NCBI GenBank assembly: GCA_000406005.1
Contig: ASZN01000008.1
Location: forward strand, 62,001-126,000
Direction of reading: 5' to 3'
Source: Candidatus Poribacteria bacterium WGA-3G
Lineage (GTDB): Bacteria; Poribacteria; WGA-4E; WGA-3G
Length of the DNA stretch: 64,000 nucleotides
This document shows positions 8,293-16,925 of the stretch, one piece after another. A program made the translations under genes and the position numbers. Under the pieces are notes generated by a model, which saw only the letters and a program-made list of their open reading frames with translations, was not told the DNA's origin and ran no database searches. The number at the start of each line of letters is the position of its first letter. Within the stretch, counting starts at the first letter, position 1.

Positions 8293-9579
8293 ATGCTTTG
8301 GAAATTTGTTTATAACGCCTGCGCTGTGCCAGCGATGTTCATCGGTTTTCACTGCGCCGGGTGCTGCAACCCTAAAATCCGAGAAGGCATCGACGGAAGA
8401 AAACGGGTATTTAGGGAACTGGTTGACCAGCTCCAGCGGGCGCGAGATTTAGAAAAAACGGCGTGGTTCCATTTCACCTCTGTCGGTGAGTTCGAGCAGG
8501 CGAAACCGCTTATTGAAGCGATTTATGCAGAGACCCGGATTGTTTTAACCTTTTTCTCGCCGTCTGTTGCACCGAATGCGAAATCCTACCCTTATGCCGA
8601 CGCTGCCGTTTACCTGCCTTTAGACACACCGCGTAACGCTGAGCGTTTAATACATCTCATTGAACCGGCGTTGATCGTTTTTTCTAAATTCGATATTTGG
8701 CCCAATCTCGTCTGGAAAGCCTCCAAGCATGAGATTCCGATTATCGTGGTCGCTGGTACGCTGCACGCCGAATCGAAACGGTTGTCCGGCTTTGCGAAAC
8801 CGTTTTTTCGGAGTGTACACCGATATATCCGTGTACATTGTGCGATCTCGGAAACAGATGCGGGGCGTTTTCAACAGCTCTGCTCATCGGGACACGAGAT
8901 TGTTGTCACGGGGGATACACGCTATGAACAGGTTTATCGACGGGCAATCTCTGTTGAACCTGATGCGGAATTTTTTCCGGGACAGGGCAGCCTCAAACGT
9001 CCTATTCTCATCGCTGGTAGCACCTACACTGAGGATGAGAGGGTGCTGTTGCCTGCGTATCAGTTGCTGCGGGAAGACGGGCGAGATGATCATCCGCATC
9101 TAATTCTGGTTCCGCATGAACCGACACCTGAACGGATAAAGGAGATTCGTGGACATCTAACACGCGAGCGATTGGCGCATCTCTGTTTTTCTGAGCTCAC
9201 ATCTGATGTGGATTTGTCGGCGGTGGATGTGCTTATCGTTGATGCCGTGGGACTTCTTGCGAAGTTGTATCGGTTGGCGGATATAGCGTTTGTGGGTGGA
9301 AGTTTTCGGGGAAGCGTTCACAATGTAATGGAGCCTGCTGCGATGGCGAAACCTGTTATTTTCGGTCCGACGATCCAGAATGCCCACGAGGCATCTCTAC
9401 TTGTAGATCGCGGTGGTGCGAAATTGGTTCGGACTGCGCAAGAATTGGCAGATGCTATCACGGTGTGGTTAGACGATGCGGATGCGCGGACGATAGCGGG
9501 CGATGTTGGCAGGCAGTTGATTGAGGAAAATTTGGGTGCGGTGGCGCGGACTTTGGGACATTTGCGGAGGTATGTGTGA
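8293..9579 (+). CDS. waaA: 3-deoxy-D-manno-octulosonic acid (Kdo) transferase
   Basis: This protein of about 428 residues transfers Kdo to lipid A at the inner face of the inner membrane, a glycosyltransferase family 30 activity. An N-terminal anchor (MLWKFVYNACAVPAMF) is followed by HFTSVGEFEQAKPLI, the short form of the family's HAxSVGE motif; LIVFSKFDIWPNLV, the family's E-x-E/D-x-WPN region (here FDIWPN); and near the C-terminus FVGGSFRGSVHNVMEPAAMAKPVIFGP, typical of the nucleotide-sugar binding site. I chose the ATG at 8293 because the upstream in-frame extension encodes the terminator region and does not look like protein. Its presence implies an LPS-bearing outer membrane. Confidence 0.9.
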   Translation: MLWKFVYNACAVPAMFIGFHCAGCCNPKIREGIDGRKRVFRELVDQLQRARDLEKTAWFHFTSVGEFEQAKPLIEAIYAETRIVLTFFSPSVAPNAKSYPYADAAVYLPLDTPRNAERLIHLIEPALIVFSKFDIWPNLVWKASKHEIPIIVVAGTLHAESKRLSGFAKPFFRSVHRYIRVHCAISETDAGRFQQLCSSGHEIVVTGDTRYEQVYRRAISVEPDAEFFPGQGSLKRPILIAGSTYTEDERVLLPAYQLLREDGRDDHPHLILVPHEPTPERIKEIRGHLTRERLAHLCFSELTSDVDLSAVDVLIVDAVGLLAKLYRLADIAFVGGSFRGSVHNVMEPAAMAKPVIFGPTIQNAHEASLLVDRGGAKLVRTAQELADAITVWLDDADARTIAGDVGRQLIEENLGAVARTLGHLRRYV

Positions 9580-9587
9580 TCTGAACT

Positions 9588-9700
9588 GTGATTTATTTGA
9601 TTTGTGTGATTTCCGTGATTAGGTTGTTTTCAGTTTTCGGTTGTTGGTTAGGGCGCGGTTTTCAACCCTGCTTGCAAAGAGGGTTGCGTAAGTCCTGAGT
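9588..9700. repeat. Intergenic repeat fragments
   Basis: CTGTGATTTATTTGATTTG and following bases at about 9586-9625 resemble a stretch at about 48032-48068. The segment 9650-9690 (GCGCGGTTTTCAACCCTGC then GGTTGCGTAAGT) is a degenerate copy of the unit repeated three times at 33337-33507. No gene is supported in 9580-9806. Confidence 0.5.
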
Positions 9701-9806
9701 AAGTTGTGTAGGTTCTGTTCATTTTTCACGTTGAAAGTGCTCGGACTTTTCCTGTCGTCCCACATTTCGGTCGAATTCTCAAGGGCAGTGGATGCTCATA
9801 GGTATA

Positions 9807-10760
9807 TCAATTGCTATTTTCTGTTAGCGTCCGTGCGAAGTCGTCGAGCGTCTCTGCAAGGATCGCGGCGCGATGCAATTGTGCGAGTCTATCTAAGTCC
9901 TCAATTGTCTCAAGTGTGGGTTTGAAGACAGTCGCTGCATACGGCTTTAATCGGAGCTCAAGCACTTCAAGGATGTCTTTCAGGGCACGTTCTCTGGCAC
10001 CTTGTTCGATGCCTTGTTCGATGCCTTGTTCAAGACCTTGTTCGATGCCTTGTTCGATGCCTTGTTCAAGACCTTGTTGTAGTGCTTCTGCCGCGAAGTG
10101 TTCAGCAATAGAAGGGCGTTCCATGGTTTCCTCCGAGATAATATTCAAAATCGTTTCTGGTTCATAGACTAAGCTGCCTAAAACCGCTAACGTCCCAAGA
10201 TAAGCGGTTTTGTTCTCTACATTCACGCTATCTGCCGTTTGTACGCAACGCCGCAACCATGCTTCTGCACTTATGTCCTTAGGACGTTTCATCAAGGGTG
10301 TAAAGGGCAGAAGCCCCATAGGCTTTGCTTCTAAGATGCTTTGTCCGTCTATCTCAATCAGACGAAAAACTTTGTATTGAGTCAAAACCTCATGTCCGGC
10401 TATATTTTGTACAAACTGTCCGGGGTCCCTGCGGCCTGCATCCGGACGAAGATAGATAACGTTGGAATAAACCTCTAATCCATAAGTTTCGATAAGACGA
10501 ACAATATAACCCGCCATCCGGAGTGACATATCGATTTCGGAGCTGTCGGTGGTTTGAAATTCAAAGTGTACGATGACTTGTTTTCCATTGATTTCTGTCT
10601 TAATGACGATATCTGCTTGGCGCATATCGACCGTGGGTTGTTCCGGTTGGATGAGTTCGATGTCGGTAATATCGATTGTCTCAAAACCGAAGCAGAGGTC
10701 GACGAAATCTTTAGGAGATATTTCAGCGGTTTTCTTAGAGGCCGTATCAAAATTTGCCAC
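9807..10760 (-). CDS. Rpn/PD-(D/E)XK nuclease family protein
   Basis: This 317-residue protein belongs to the Rpn family (recombination-promoting nuclease / putative transposase). The core shows ADIVIKTEINGKQVIVHFEFQ near residues 50-75, where Asp and the E-x-Q fit the PD-(D/E)XK nuclease site. A helical region follows (MAGYIVRLIETYG). A low-complexity tail repeats EQGIEQGLEQG about six times near residues 230-255, a common trait of these proteins, encoded by a slippage-prone tandem DNA repeat at about 10005-10080. Transcribed alone. Such proteins cut DNA and stimulate recombination; a role in this genome is not known. Confidence 0.8.
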   Translation of the reverse strand: MANFDTASKKTAEISPKDFVDLCFGFETIDITDIELIQPEQPTVDMRQADIVIKTEINGKQVIVHFEFQTTDSSEIDMSLRMAGYIVRLIETYGLEVYSNVIYLRPDAGRRDPGQFVQNIAGHEVLTQYKVFRLIEIDGQSILEAKPMGLLPFTPLMKRPKDISAEAWLRRCVQTADSVNVENKTAYLGTLAVLGSLVYEPETILNIISEETMERPSIAEHFAAEALQQGLEQGIEQGIEQGLEQGIEQGIEQGARERALKDILEVLELRLKPYAATVFKPTLETIEDLDRLAQLHRAAILAETLDDFARTLTENSN

Positions 10761-11221
10761 TTAAAGCCTTTCGTTGGTTCAGCACATTTCTTGTAAAATA
10801 AATTATAACATATATAAGCAATTTATGTCCACTTTTATTCCCCGAGCCCATGGCTATTTAGTTGTACAAGTTCGCTTTATATGTGTGTATGTTTTCCTCT
10901 GTAGGAGCGAGCTGGGCTCGCGATATTTGAGAAAAACGTCAACATCTATAAACGAAAATCAAAAGCGAAAGCTAAATCGTCCTGCCCCGAGCCCAGGGAC
11001 ATTTAGGTTTAGATAAATTAACTGGACCCTAATGCACAGGAAAATAACCGCATCTGCTAATAACGGCAGTCCCAACAGGTAAACCGTATGTGTATAGAAA
11101 CGCGTACCAACCTATTCTAAGCCCGGCGGGACGGTATATGTATACGAGCCACTAAATGGATGTCAAATATGTTTCTATGGAATCCAAGTACTTCCTCAAA
11201 AACTATTAAAATTATCCAAAG
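10761..11221. other. Gene-free stretch with repeat fragments
   Basis: No gene is supported. It contains a single REP palindrome with GTAG (TGTAGGAGCGAGCTGGGCTC, about 10901-10925) of the family arrayed at 20374-20502. Two short direct repeats of CCCGAGCCCA(T/G)GG followed by CTATTTAG or ACATTTAG lie near 10842 and 10986. The rest is AT-rich. The zorD stop lies directly to the right. Confidence 0.6.
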
Positions 11222-14200
11222 TTAGTAGCTCGTACAAAGCTGACTTTTATTGACATCCTGCCAAGTTATCGGATATTGCTTCAGGTTTTCGATCAACCAC
11301 TGACGTTCGTACATTTCCACGTGCTGCGAATGGCTGTACCGACGCGCAGGTTTGTTAAACTCACGGTTTGTGATAACAGCCAATTGGAAGGTCGCTCCAT
11401 ATTTTTCTTCATAAAACGGTTTTGCTGCTAAAATCTCGTCTACAGCATGATGTCCTGATTTTCCACCTGCTTGTCGATGTTTAGCCTGTATCAGAAGTCC
11501 ACCAGTATCATTCCCACGCTGACGAGCAACGACATCCGCACCTTTGTCTCCCGAATACGGGGTTAACACGACATAACATCCTTGTTTATTAAAAAGTGCA
11601 GCAACGAAAGCTTCAAAGAACCTCGGTTCAAGTTTATCAACATCCTCTATTGTTAGCGGCGAACTTTTCTCATCAGTGACATCTATTGGCTGCAAACTCT
11701 CAAGAAATTCTTTAGGCGTTACTTCGGCTTGCTCGGTTGGGAACAACGTGCCTTGTGAAAGTTGGCGTTTTCGCTCAAGGAGCTCGTGTAAAATAACATC
11801 AAAAGTTTGAAATTCAGGGTGCGTTGCCATTGGCAAATAGATATGTACGGGTCGCTCTTGTCCAATGCGGTAAACTCTATCACTTGCCTGATCTTCTTTG
11901 GCCGGATTCCACCACCGACTGTAGTGGATAACGTGGTTTGCTTCAGTGATATTGAGACCTACACCAGCCGAGAGTGGTGACATGATAATGGCGTTGAAAC
12001 CGGAAGCGTTTTGAAAACGGTCTACGCTTTGTTGACGACTCATTTTCATTGAATTTGCTCGTTGTGTGCTTCCCGGGGTATCGCCATTTACGATAAAGAT
12101 ATCCTTCAAACCAAAATACTCGCGAACGACATCTGCTAATAGGTGTTGTGTCTTTCGGCGTTCAGCAAACAGAATTACTTTCTCGTTGGCGGTGCGTATT
12201 TTTTCGAGCAATTGGACTGTCACCATTAGTTTTGCCGATTGTTTGATTAATTCGGGGACAGGGATTTGTTCCCATTGAGAATCCGCTAATAGTGGATGAT
12301 CTGATATATCCCGTAACTGGTGCAAAACTTGCAAAATTTGATTACGTTGCTGTGGTCCGTCTGATTCACTATCTTTCGTAGATTGGAAGGCAGCTTGATA
12401 TCGTTCCGCTTGTATTGGCGGCATGTCTTGTTGGCAATCTGCATCGTGAATGCGTTTTTTCGGCAGATCGTCAAGAATATCGGTCTTTAGTCGTCTTTTC
12501 AGGTAAACGCCGATGCGCTTACGAATCTGATCACCGAGGGCGCGAATATCGGTTTCTGGGTTTTTAAGCGGACGACAAAATTCACTGTTGAAATCTTTCG
12601 CGCTGTCAAGATGACCCGGTGCTACAAAATCTGTGATGCACCATAAGTCCATCAAGGAGTTTTCAACTGGCGTTCCTGTCATAGCGAGGCGAAAATCGGT
12701 CTTGAGTGCTTTCAATGCATTTGTGACAAGTGCTCCGGGGGTTTTGATGCGTTGCGCTTCATCAATAATCACCGTTGCCCACGGAATTAAGCCTAAATCC
12801 AATTGGAAGTCTCGAACGGTTTCATAGGTCGTTAGCACAACATCGGCGTTTCGGAGACGTTTAACATTGAGGGCACCACGGCGTTTGCGTAATTCCAGAA
12901 GTCGTTCTGCTCCCTCAATTTCTGGTATTTGAAAATTGGCTGCTTCAGATGGATCACACTTGAAGTTTTGTAATGCTTTCCCGTACAATGTAATGAATTC
13001 CAGTGAACCTTTGCTAAAAAATTTGGGATATTCTGCCGCCCAATTCTCTAAAAGTGCAATTGGTGCAACGATGAGGTACGGTCTCTGTTGTGATTCTTGT
13101 AGGCGATGTTTTTTGTGATGCCATTCGAGAAAACAGAGCACTTGTAAGGTTTTACCAAGCCCCATGTCATCGGCAAGTAAACCTCCGAGATAGTTGTTTT
13201 CCCAAAGTTGCTGTGCCCACGCAAGGCCTTCCTCTTGATGTGATAAGAGTTTAACCCCTTGTTTCAGATTTGGTGTAGGTTCCAGAAGGTGTCGAAACGG
13301 TTCTTCAACTTTTGAAGTGGACGTTTTTTCAATATAATCAGTGTCTTCAATGTTTTCATCAATGATTAAGACTGTAGTTTCAGGTTTCTCCCCGGGAACG
13401 CGCGAGGGCTTTTTGCGATGTTTGAGTTGTTTTTCGATAAATGGAAGATGTTTTTCAACATCTGGAACGGAAAATTCTTGTCCTTTCCACTTAATCTGAT
13501 TTTGCCCTGTCCGCTTCGCTTCATGAATTGTTTGTTTTAAGTCTACGAGTTCTTCCTCGGTTTTAATTTTAAACTTTTTCTGTGTTCCTGACTGGTCTTC
13601 AACTAAAATACCCGGGATCCACTCACTTTTGTAGGGCGAAACGAACGGATAAACTCTTGGTTTGTAGATGCCGATTTCACGGACGCGTTCACTGAAAGAT
13701 AGCGTCTCATCTGTCGGATCCAGTTCAATAACTTCGGGATCAAAGTACAACTGTGGTTGTTCCGCAATTTCCGCGAGTTCTTCACGAGGGACACGTCGAT
13801 ACTGCTTAAGGGTTTGCAAAGCCTCTTTCTGTTTTTCTTCAAAAAGAACACGGGTTCGTCCACCATCGGTTTGGGAAAGATTGTACGTCGTCTGAGAGGT
13901 TGGAAATTTATCAAATATTGCCTCAAATTGTTCACTGTTAATATCAGCGACATTTGGAATTATTTCAACGCTATTGCCGGATTCACGTAGACGCAAACGA
14001 ACTGTTTTGGGGGCAACGACTTCTTCTTGGTTTAGATATTGATCCAATGCACTTCCTGTCTCTTTGGCGAGCCCCTTAATTTTCGCGAACTCGATCAAAT
14101 TTGCCTCAAAACTTTTATCTGTCGTATCTCGCGTGTTGAACGCGTCTAATTTTTCTAAGAGTGTGAACTGTTCGTGCGTTAGGAGGTACGCCCATTCCTC

Positions 14201-14617
14201 AGTCAAGCGCAGAATACAACCGGTTCGTGTTGGATACAAAGGTTTCCAATCGGGTTTCAAGAATCGGTAATTGTAGCGGAATTCTGGCTGGTTGAAAGTG
14301 CCATCTGATCGGATTTCGATTTCAAATGGATAGGGTTCAGGTAAACCGAGGAGTTCCTGCTCAACAGACTCAAGGCGACATACCTCCTCAAATGGAATAT
14401 GAATACTTGTGTCTGATGCTTCTGCTTGGCCGTTATCAAGCAATTCCTTTAGCAGCAGCCATTGTGCCTGTGTTTGATAGGCATCTGGTGGCAGGTTAGC
14501 AGTGTATTCAGTCAGAGTGACGTTATCCGATGGGATGGTAAACCGAATACCACTTGGTGTCTCATCCCAGTTGAATTGGGATGTTTTAGTTTCGGACTTT
14601 CGGAATAAGTTTAACAT
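11222..14617 (-). CDS. zorD: Zorya ZorD: SNF2 helicase with C-terminal Mrr-type nuclease
   Basis: This 1131-residue protein is the effector of type I Zorya anti-phage defence. An N-terminal region of about 400 residues is followed by a SNF2-type helicase. Its Walker A is LADDMGLGKT near residue 485, DEAQ replaces DEAH near residue 618, then MTGTPVENSLMDLW. Helicase motifs V-VI lie around SPLSAGVGLNITEANHVIHYSRWWNPAKEDQASDRVYRIGQ. The last 130 residues form an Mrr/PD-(D/E)XK nuclease domain (GDKGADVVARQ then LLIQAKHRQ near residues 1020-1045). This architecture is that described for ZorD. It is the last gene of four on the same strand, 15 bases after zorC. Known systems use the membrane motor ZorAB to sense infection and ZorC/ZorD to attack DNA. 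Confidence 0.92.
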   Translation of the reverse strand: MLNLFRKSETKTSQFNWDETPSGIRFTIPSDNVTLTEYTANLPPDAYQTQAQWLLLKELLDNGQAEASDTSIHIPFEEVCRLESVEQELLGLPEPYPFEIEIRSDGTFNQPEFRYNYRFLKPDWKPLYPTRTGCILRLTEEWAYLLTHEQFTLLEKLDAFNTRDTTDKSFEANLIEFAKIKGLAKETGSALDQYLNQEEVVAPKTVRLRLRESGNSVEIIPNVADINSEQFEAIFDKFPTSQTTYNLSQTDGGRTRVLFEEKQKEALQTLKQYRRVPREELAEIAEQPQLYFDPEVIELDPTDETLSFSERVREIGIYKPRVYPFVSPYKSEWIPGILVEDQSGTQKKFKIKTEEELVDLKQTIHEAKRTGQNQIKWKGQEFSVPDVEKHLPFIEKQLKHRKKPSRVPGEKPETTVLIIDENIEDTDYIEKTSTSKVEEPFRHLLEPTPNLKQGVKLLSHQEEGLAWAQQLWENNYLGGLLADDMGLGKTLQVLCFLEWHHKKHRLQESQQRPYLIVAPIALLENWAAEYPKFFSKGSLEFITLYGKALQNFKCDPSEAANFQIPEIEGAERLLELRKRRGALNVKRLRNADVVLTTYETVRDFQLDLGLIPWATVIIDEAQRIKTPGALVTNALKALKTDFRLAMTGTPVENSLMDLWCITDFVAPGHLDSAKDFNSEFCRPLKNPETDIRALGDQIRKRIGVYLKRRLKTDILDDLPKKRIHDADCQQDMPPIQAERYQAAFQSTKDSESDGPQQRNQILQVLHQLRDISDHPLLADSQWEQIPVPELIKQSAKLMVTVQLLEKIRTANEKVILFAERRKTQHLLADVVREYFGLKDIFIVNGDTPGSTQRANSMKMSRQQSVDRFQNASGFNAIIMSPLSAGVGLNITEANHVIHYSRWWNPAKEDQASDRVYRIGQERPVHIYLPMATHPEFQTFDVILHELLERKRQLSQGTLFPTEQAEVTPKEFLESLQPIDVTDEKSSPLTIEDVDKLEPRFFEAFVAALFNKQGCYVVLTPYSGDKGADVVARQRGNDTGGLLIQAKHRQAGGKSGHHAVDEILAAKPFYEEKYGATFQLAVITNREFNKPARRYSHSQHVEMYERQWLIENLKQYPITWQDVNKSQLCTSY

Positions 14618-14632
14618 CCGTGTTCCTTTCGT

Positions 14633-16171
14633 TTAGGACTCAAAGTAGTGCTCAAAGGCGGTCAGGCAGTTAGAGCATCTAATTCTTCTTATAATACCCT
14701 TCCTTGTAGTGATCGTTAGCCTTTGCCTGCAACTCTTGTTAGGACATCTTATGATAACAGAATCAGATTTTATAGGGACAGAATTAGATTTTCGTTCCAG
14801 TCGATAACTTCGCACAGGCTCAATACCAATCTCACGCTCTAACCACGAGGCGAATCCATCTTGCCAAGAATACTTCTCTGAGCCATTGTGAATTACCCGA
14901 TGTTCAGCCCATGACAGGGAACGTAACTCGTCCATCCGGTATTCTGAGTCTCCCACTTCAAATGGAAGATCAGAGTTTTGGTAAACATAACATGCCCCTG
15001 CTGTGCTAAACTCAACAAATGTGTACTCACCCATTTGAATAATAAAAGCGTGTTGATCGCTTGTACCGCCTTTTAAAGTTGCGGGTTGACGATCTCGGTA
15101 GTATTGCAGAGCTTGTGGATCGTGACGAAAAAGGTATTCGGCGTTTTTTCGCAACACTGGTCGACAAAAGGTGATTTCTTCAAAATACGCCAGCCAGAAG
15201 GCTTTGCGATAGGCAAACTTCTGATCATTACAAGCCTTTGCGACAACGTCGAAAAAGAAACGGATGTCTTCTTCTGTAACCCATTTCGTGAAGATTTGAC
15301 GGGCTTTATCAGATACATCGCGCCAACGGACATCTGCGCCAGCGATACGCGGGTCTTGCCATTTTTGAAGAACGTAAGATTGAACAAGTTGGCGCAGATC
15401 CGCAGTTGCTTCAGACCCAAGTTTTTCAATGAGTTTAGATAGAACGATCCGGCTTGTTTTGTCATTGTTGTGCTTTTTCACAAACGCGATGACATCTTTA
15501 ACGTATTCAATATCTATCTGATTATTGAATGTTGTGTATGATGTAGCGACCGCGCCAAAGTATGTATAACTATGCATATAGTCTGGCAATTCGAGAAATG
15601 TCCAGACATTTGACAACTTGTTGGGTGAGCGTATCAAGTACATTGCAAGATTTGTCGAACTGTTTTCCTCACAGTACCACGCTATGTTCGCTTTTAATTT
15701 CTGCACGAATTTTCGAGAACCGGTGTAGTCAGTCAGGTGTTTTTTGAGAAATGCTCGGAGTAAGGCTGCATTTGGGGTATCCCAGGCTTGTAGCAATGCG
15801 TTAAAAATACCGAGAAGCATACTGGTACGGAATTGGTTTTCGATTAATTGGAGTGCGTTTTGAAGGCTCGGAGTATCTACAATTCGGGGCAATTCATTTT
15901 CGGAGTAGGTCAAAGTCCAAGCGAGTTGCCGGATACGTCTGAGAGAGTCAAATTCTGAGGAAAGTTTACCGGTGGGTGTTGTTATAAATTGGCGGTAAAC
16001 TTGCCGCAAATTTTCTCTATTTGGCAAATCAGAATTAGGACCATCATGTGTTTTGATAATTTTTTCCAAAGTTTCAAGTTGTTCTTTGGGGATTATGTCA
16101 GGACGTGGAGCGCGTGCAGCAAAACTGGTTGCGTCGAAATTGAACTGCAGCAGTATTTTAGCGGAATTCAT
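14633..16171 (-). CDS. zorC: Zorya ZorC: EH-signature protein with C-terminal zinc ribbon
   Basis: This protein of about 512 residues has no membrane segments and a mostly helical N-terminal two thirds. The region around EYTFVEFSTAGACYVY and SLSWAEHRVIHNG (about residues 390-450) fits the EH_signature domain with its Glu and His. Position between zorB and zorD and the length support ZorC, a DNA-associated component of type I Zorya. The ATG at 16171 (MNSAKILLQ) is preferred because GGAGGAGACA directly precedes it; it overlaps the zorB stop by 14 bases. The extreme C-terminus carries CPNKSC and CSNC 25 residues apart, a zinc ribbon that could bind DNA. Identification comes mainly from context plus the partial EH signature. 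Confidence 0.85.
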   Translation of the reverse strand: MNSAKILLQFNFDATSFAARAPRPDIIPKEQLETLEKIIKTHDGPNSDLPNRENLRQVYRQFITTPTGKLSSEFDSLRRIRQLAWTLTYSENELPRIVDTPSLQNALQLIENQFRTSMLLGIFNALLQAWDTPNAALLRAFLKKHLTDYTGSRKFVQKLKANIAWYCEENSSTNLAMYLIRSPNKLSNVWTFLELPDYMHSYTYFGAVATSYTTFNNQIDIEYVKDVIAFVKKHNNDKTSRIVLSKLIEKLGSEATADLRQLVQSYVLQKWQDPRIAGADVRWRDVSDKARQIFTKWVTEEDIRFFFDVVAKACNDQKFAYRKAFWLAYFEEITFCRPVLRKNAEYLFRHDPQALQYYRDRQPATLKGGTSDQHAFIIQMGEYTFVEFSTAGACYVYQNSDLPFEVGDSEYRMDELRSLSWAEHRVIHNGSEKYSWQDGFASWLEREIGIEPVRSYRLERKSNSVPIKSDSVIIRCPNKSCRQRLTITTRKGIIRRIRCSNCLTAFEHYFES

Positions 16172-16922
16172 TGTCTCCTCCAATCATATCCTCAAGTTCC
16201 TTGATTTTCTCAAGTTGCTTTTCTGCGTTTGTCCGTACGCGGAACTCTACACGTCTTGATTCTTCACTGTTTTCAGTACTATTTGAATGCATTATCAACT
16301 TACTTGAAGACAAACCGTTAGCAGTCAATTGCTGCTGTAGCCAATTTTTACTTTCGCGAATTTCAGGTATCTGAAGTACATATTGTAGGACACTTCTCGT
16401 TCTGTCTTGCGATAATTCCATATTGAAAATATAGGCCTCTTCAGGGGTGACATCTTCTGACCACTCACTTGAGGTATGCCCTTCAATCCGAATTTCTGCG
16501 ATAGCCTTAACATATTCCGGTCGTTTTAAAATCCGAACATAGCGTGGAAAAAAGTCATCCAACATCTTTTTAAAGTCGGATTTAACATCTGCTTTGCCTT
16601 GATCAAATAAAACTTCAGGTTCTCTGAAACGAACTGACAGGGTTTCATGATCCAAGAGGGCATTCCATTGCCGAAGATCTTTCTCAAATTCTGTTTCAAG
16701 AGCGAGGTACAAGTTTTGCCGTAACGCGGCATAATCTGTAAAAATTTTCAGTAGGACCTGCTGAATTTCGTCATCACGCTTCTCTTTTTCCATCAAGTCC
16801 AACATAAGGAAAGAGAGGACGAGTATGAAGATAAGCAGAAGACCTGCCATCAAGTCGCCTAATGAGAGACTAAAAGGATTTTCATCTACAAGAGTTTTGG
16901 AGGTAGACGGTGTTCTTGACAT
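16158..16922 (-). CDS. zorB: Zorya ZorB: MotB/OmpA-like stator subunit
   Basis: This 254-residue protein has a short cytoplasmic start, then one membrane helix (LSLGDLMAGLLLIFILVLSF, about 19-40) with an Asp at residue 23, matching the ion-channel Asp of MotB-like stators. A periplasmic linker leads to an OmpA/MotB peptidoglycan-binding domain (IRIEGHTSSEW, then LSQDRTRSVLQYVL and RRVEFRVRT). ZorA and ZorB form a proton-driven motor anchored to the cell wall. It starts 3 bases after the zorA stop and overlaps zorC, so the four genes are one operon. Confidence 0.92.
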   Translation of the reverse strand: MSRTPSTSKTLVDENPFSLSLGDLMAGLLLIFILVLSFLMLDLMEKEKRDDEIQQVLLKIFTDYAALRQNLYLALETEFEKDLRQWNALLDHETLSVRFREPEVLFDQGKADVKSDFKKMLDDFFPRYVRILKRPEYVKAIAEIRIEGHTSSEWSEDVTPEEAYIFNMELSQDRTRSVLQYVLQIPEIRESKNWLQQQLTANGLSSSKLIMHSNSTENSEESRRVEFRVRTNAEKQLEKIKELEDMIGGDNEFR

Positions 16923-16925
16923 TAC

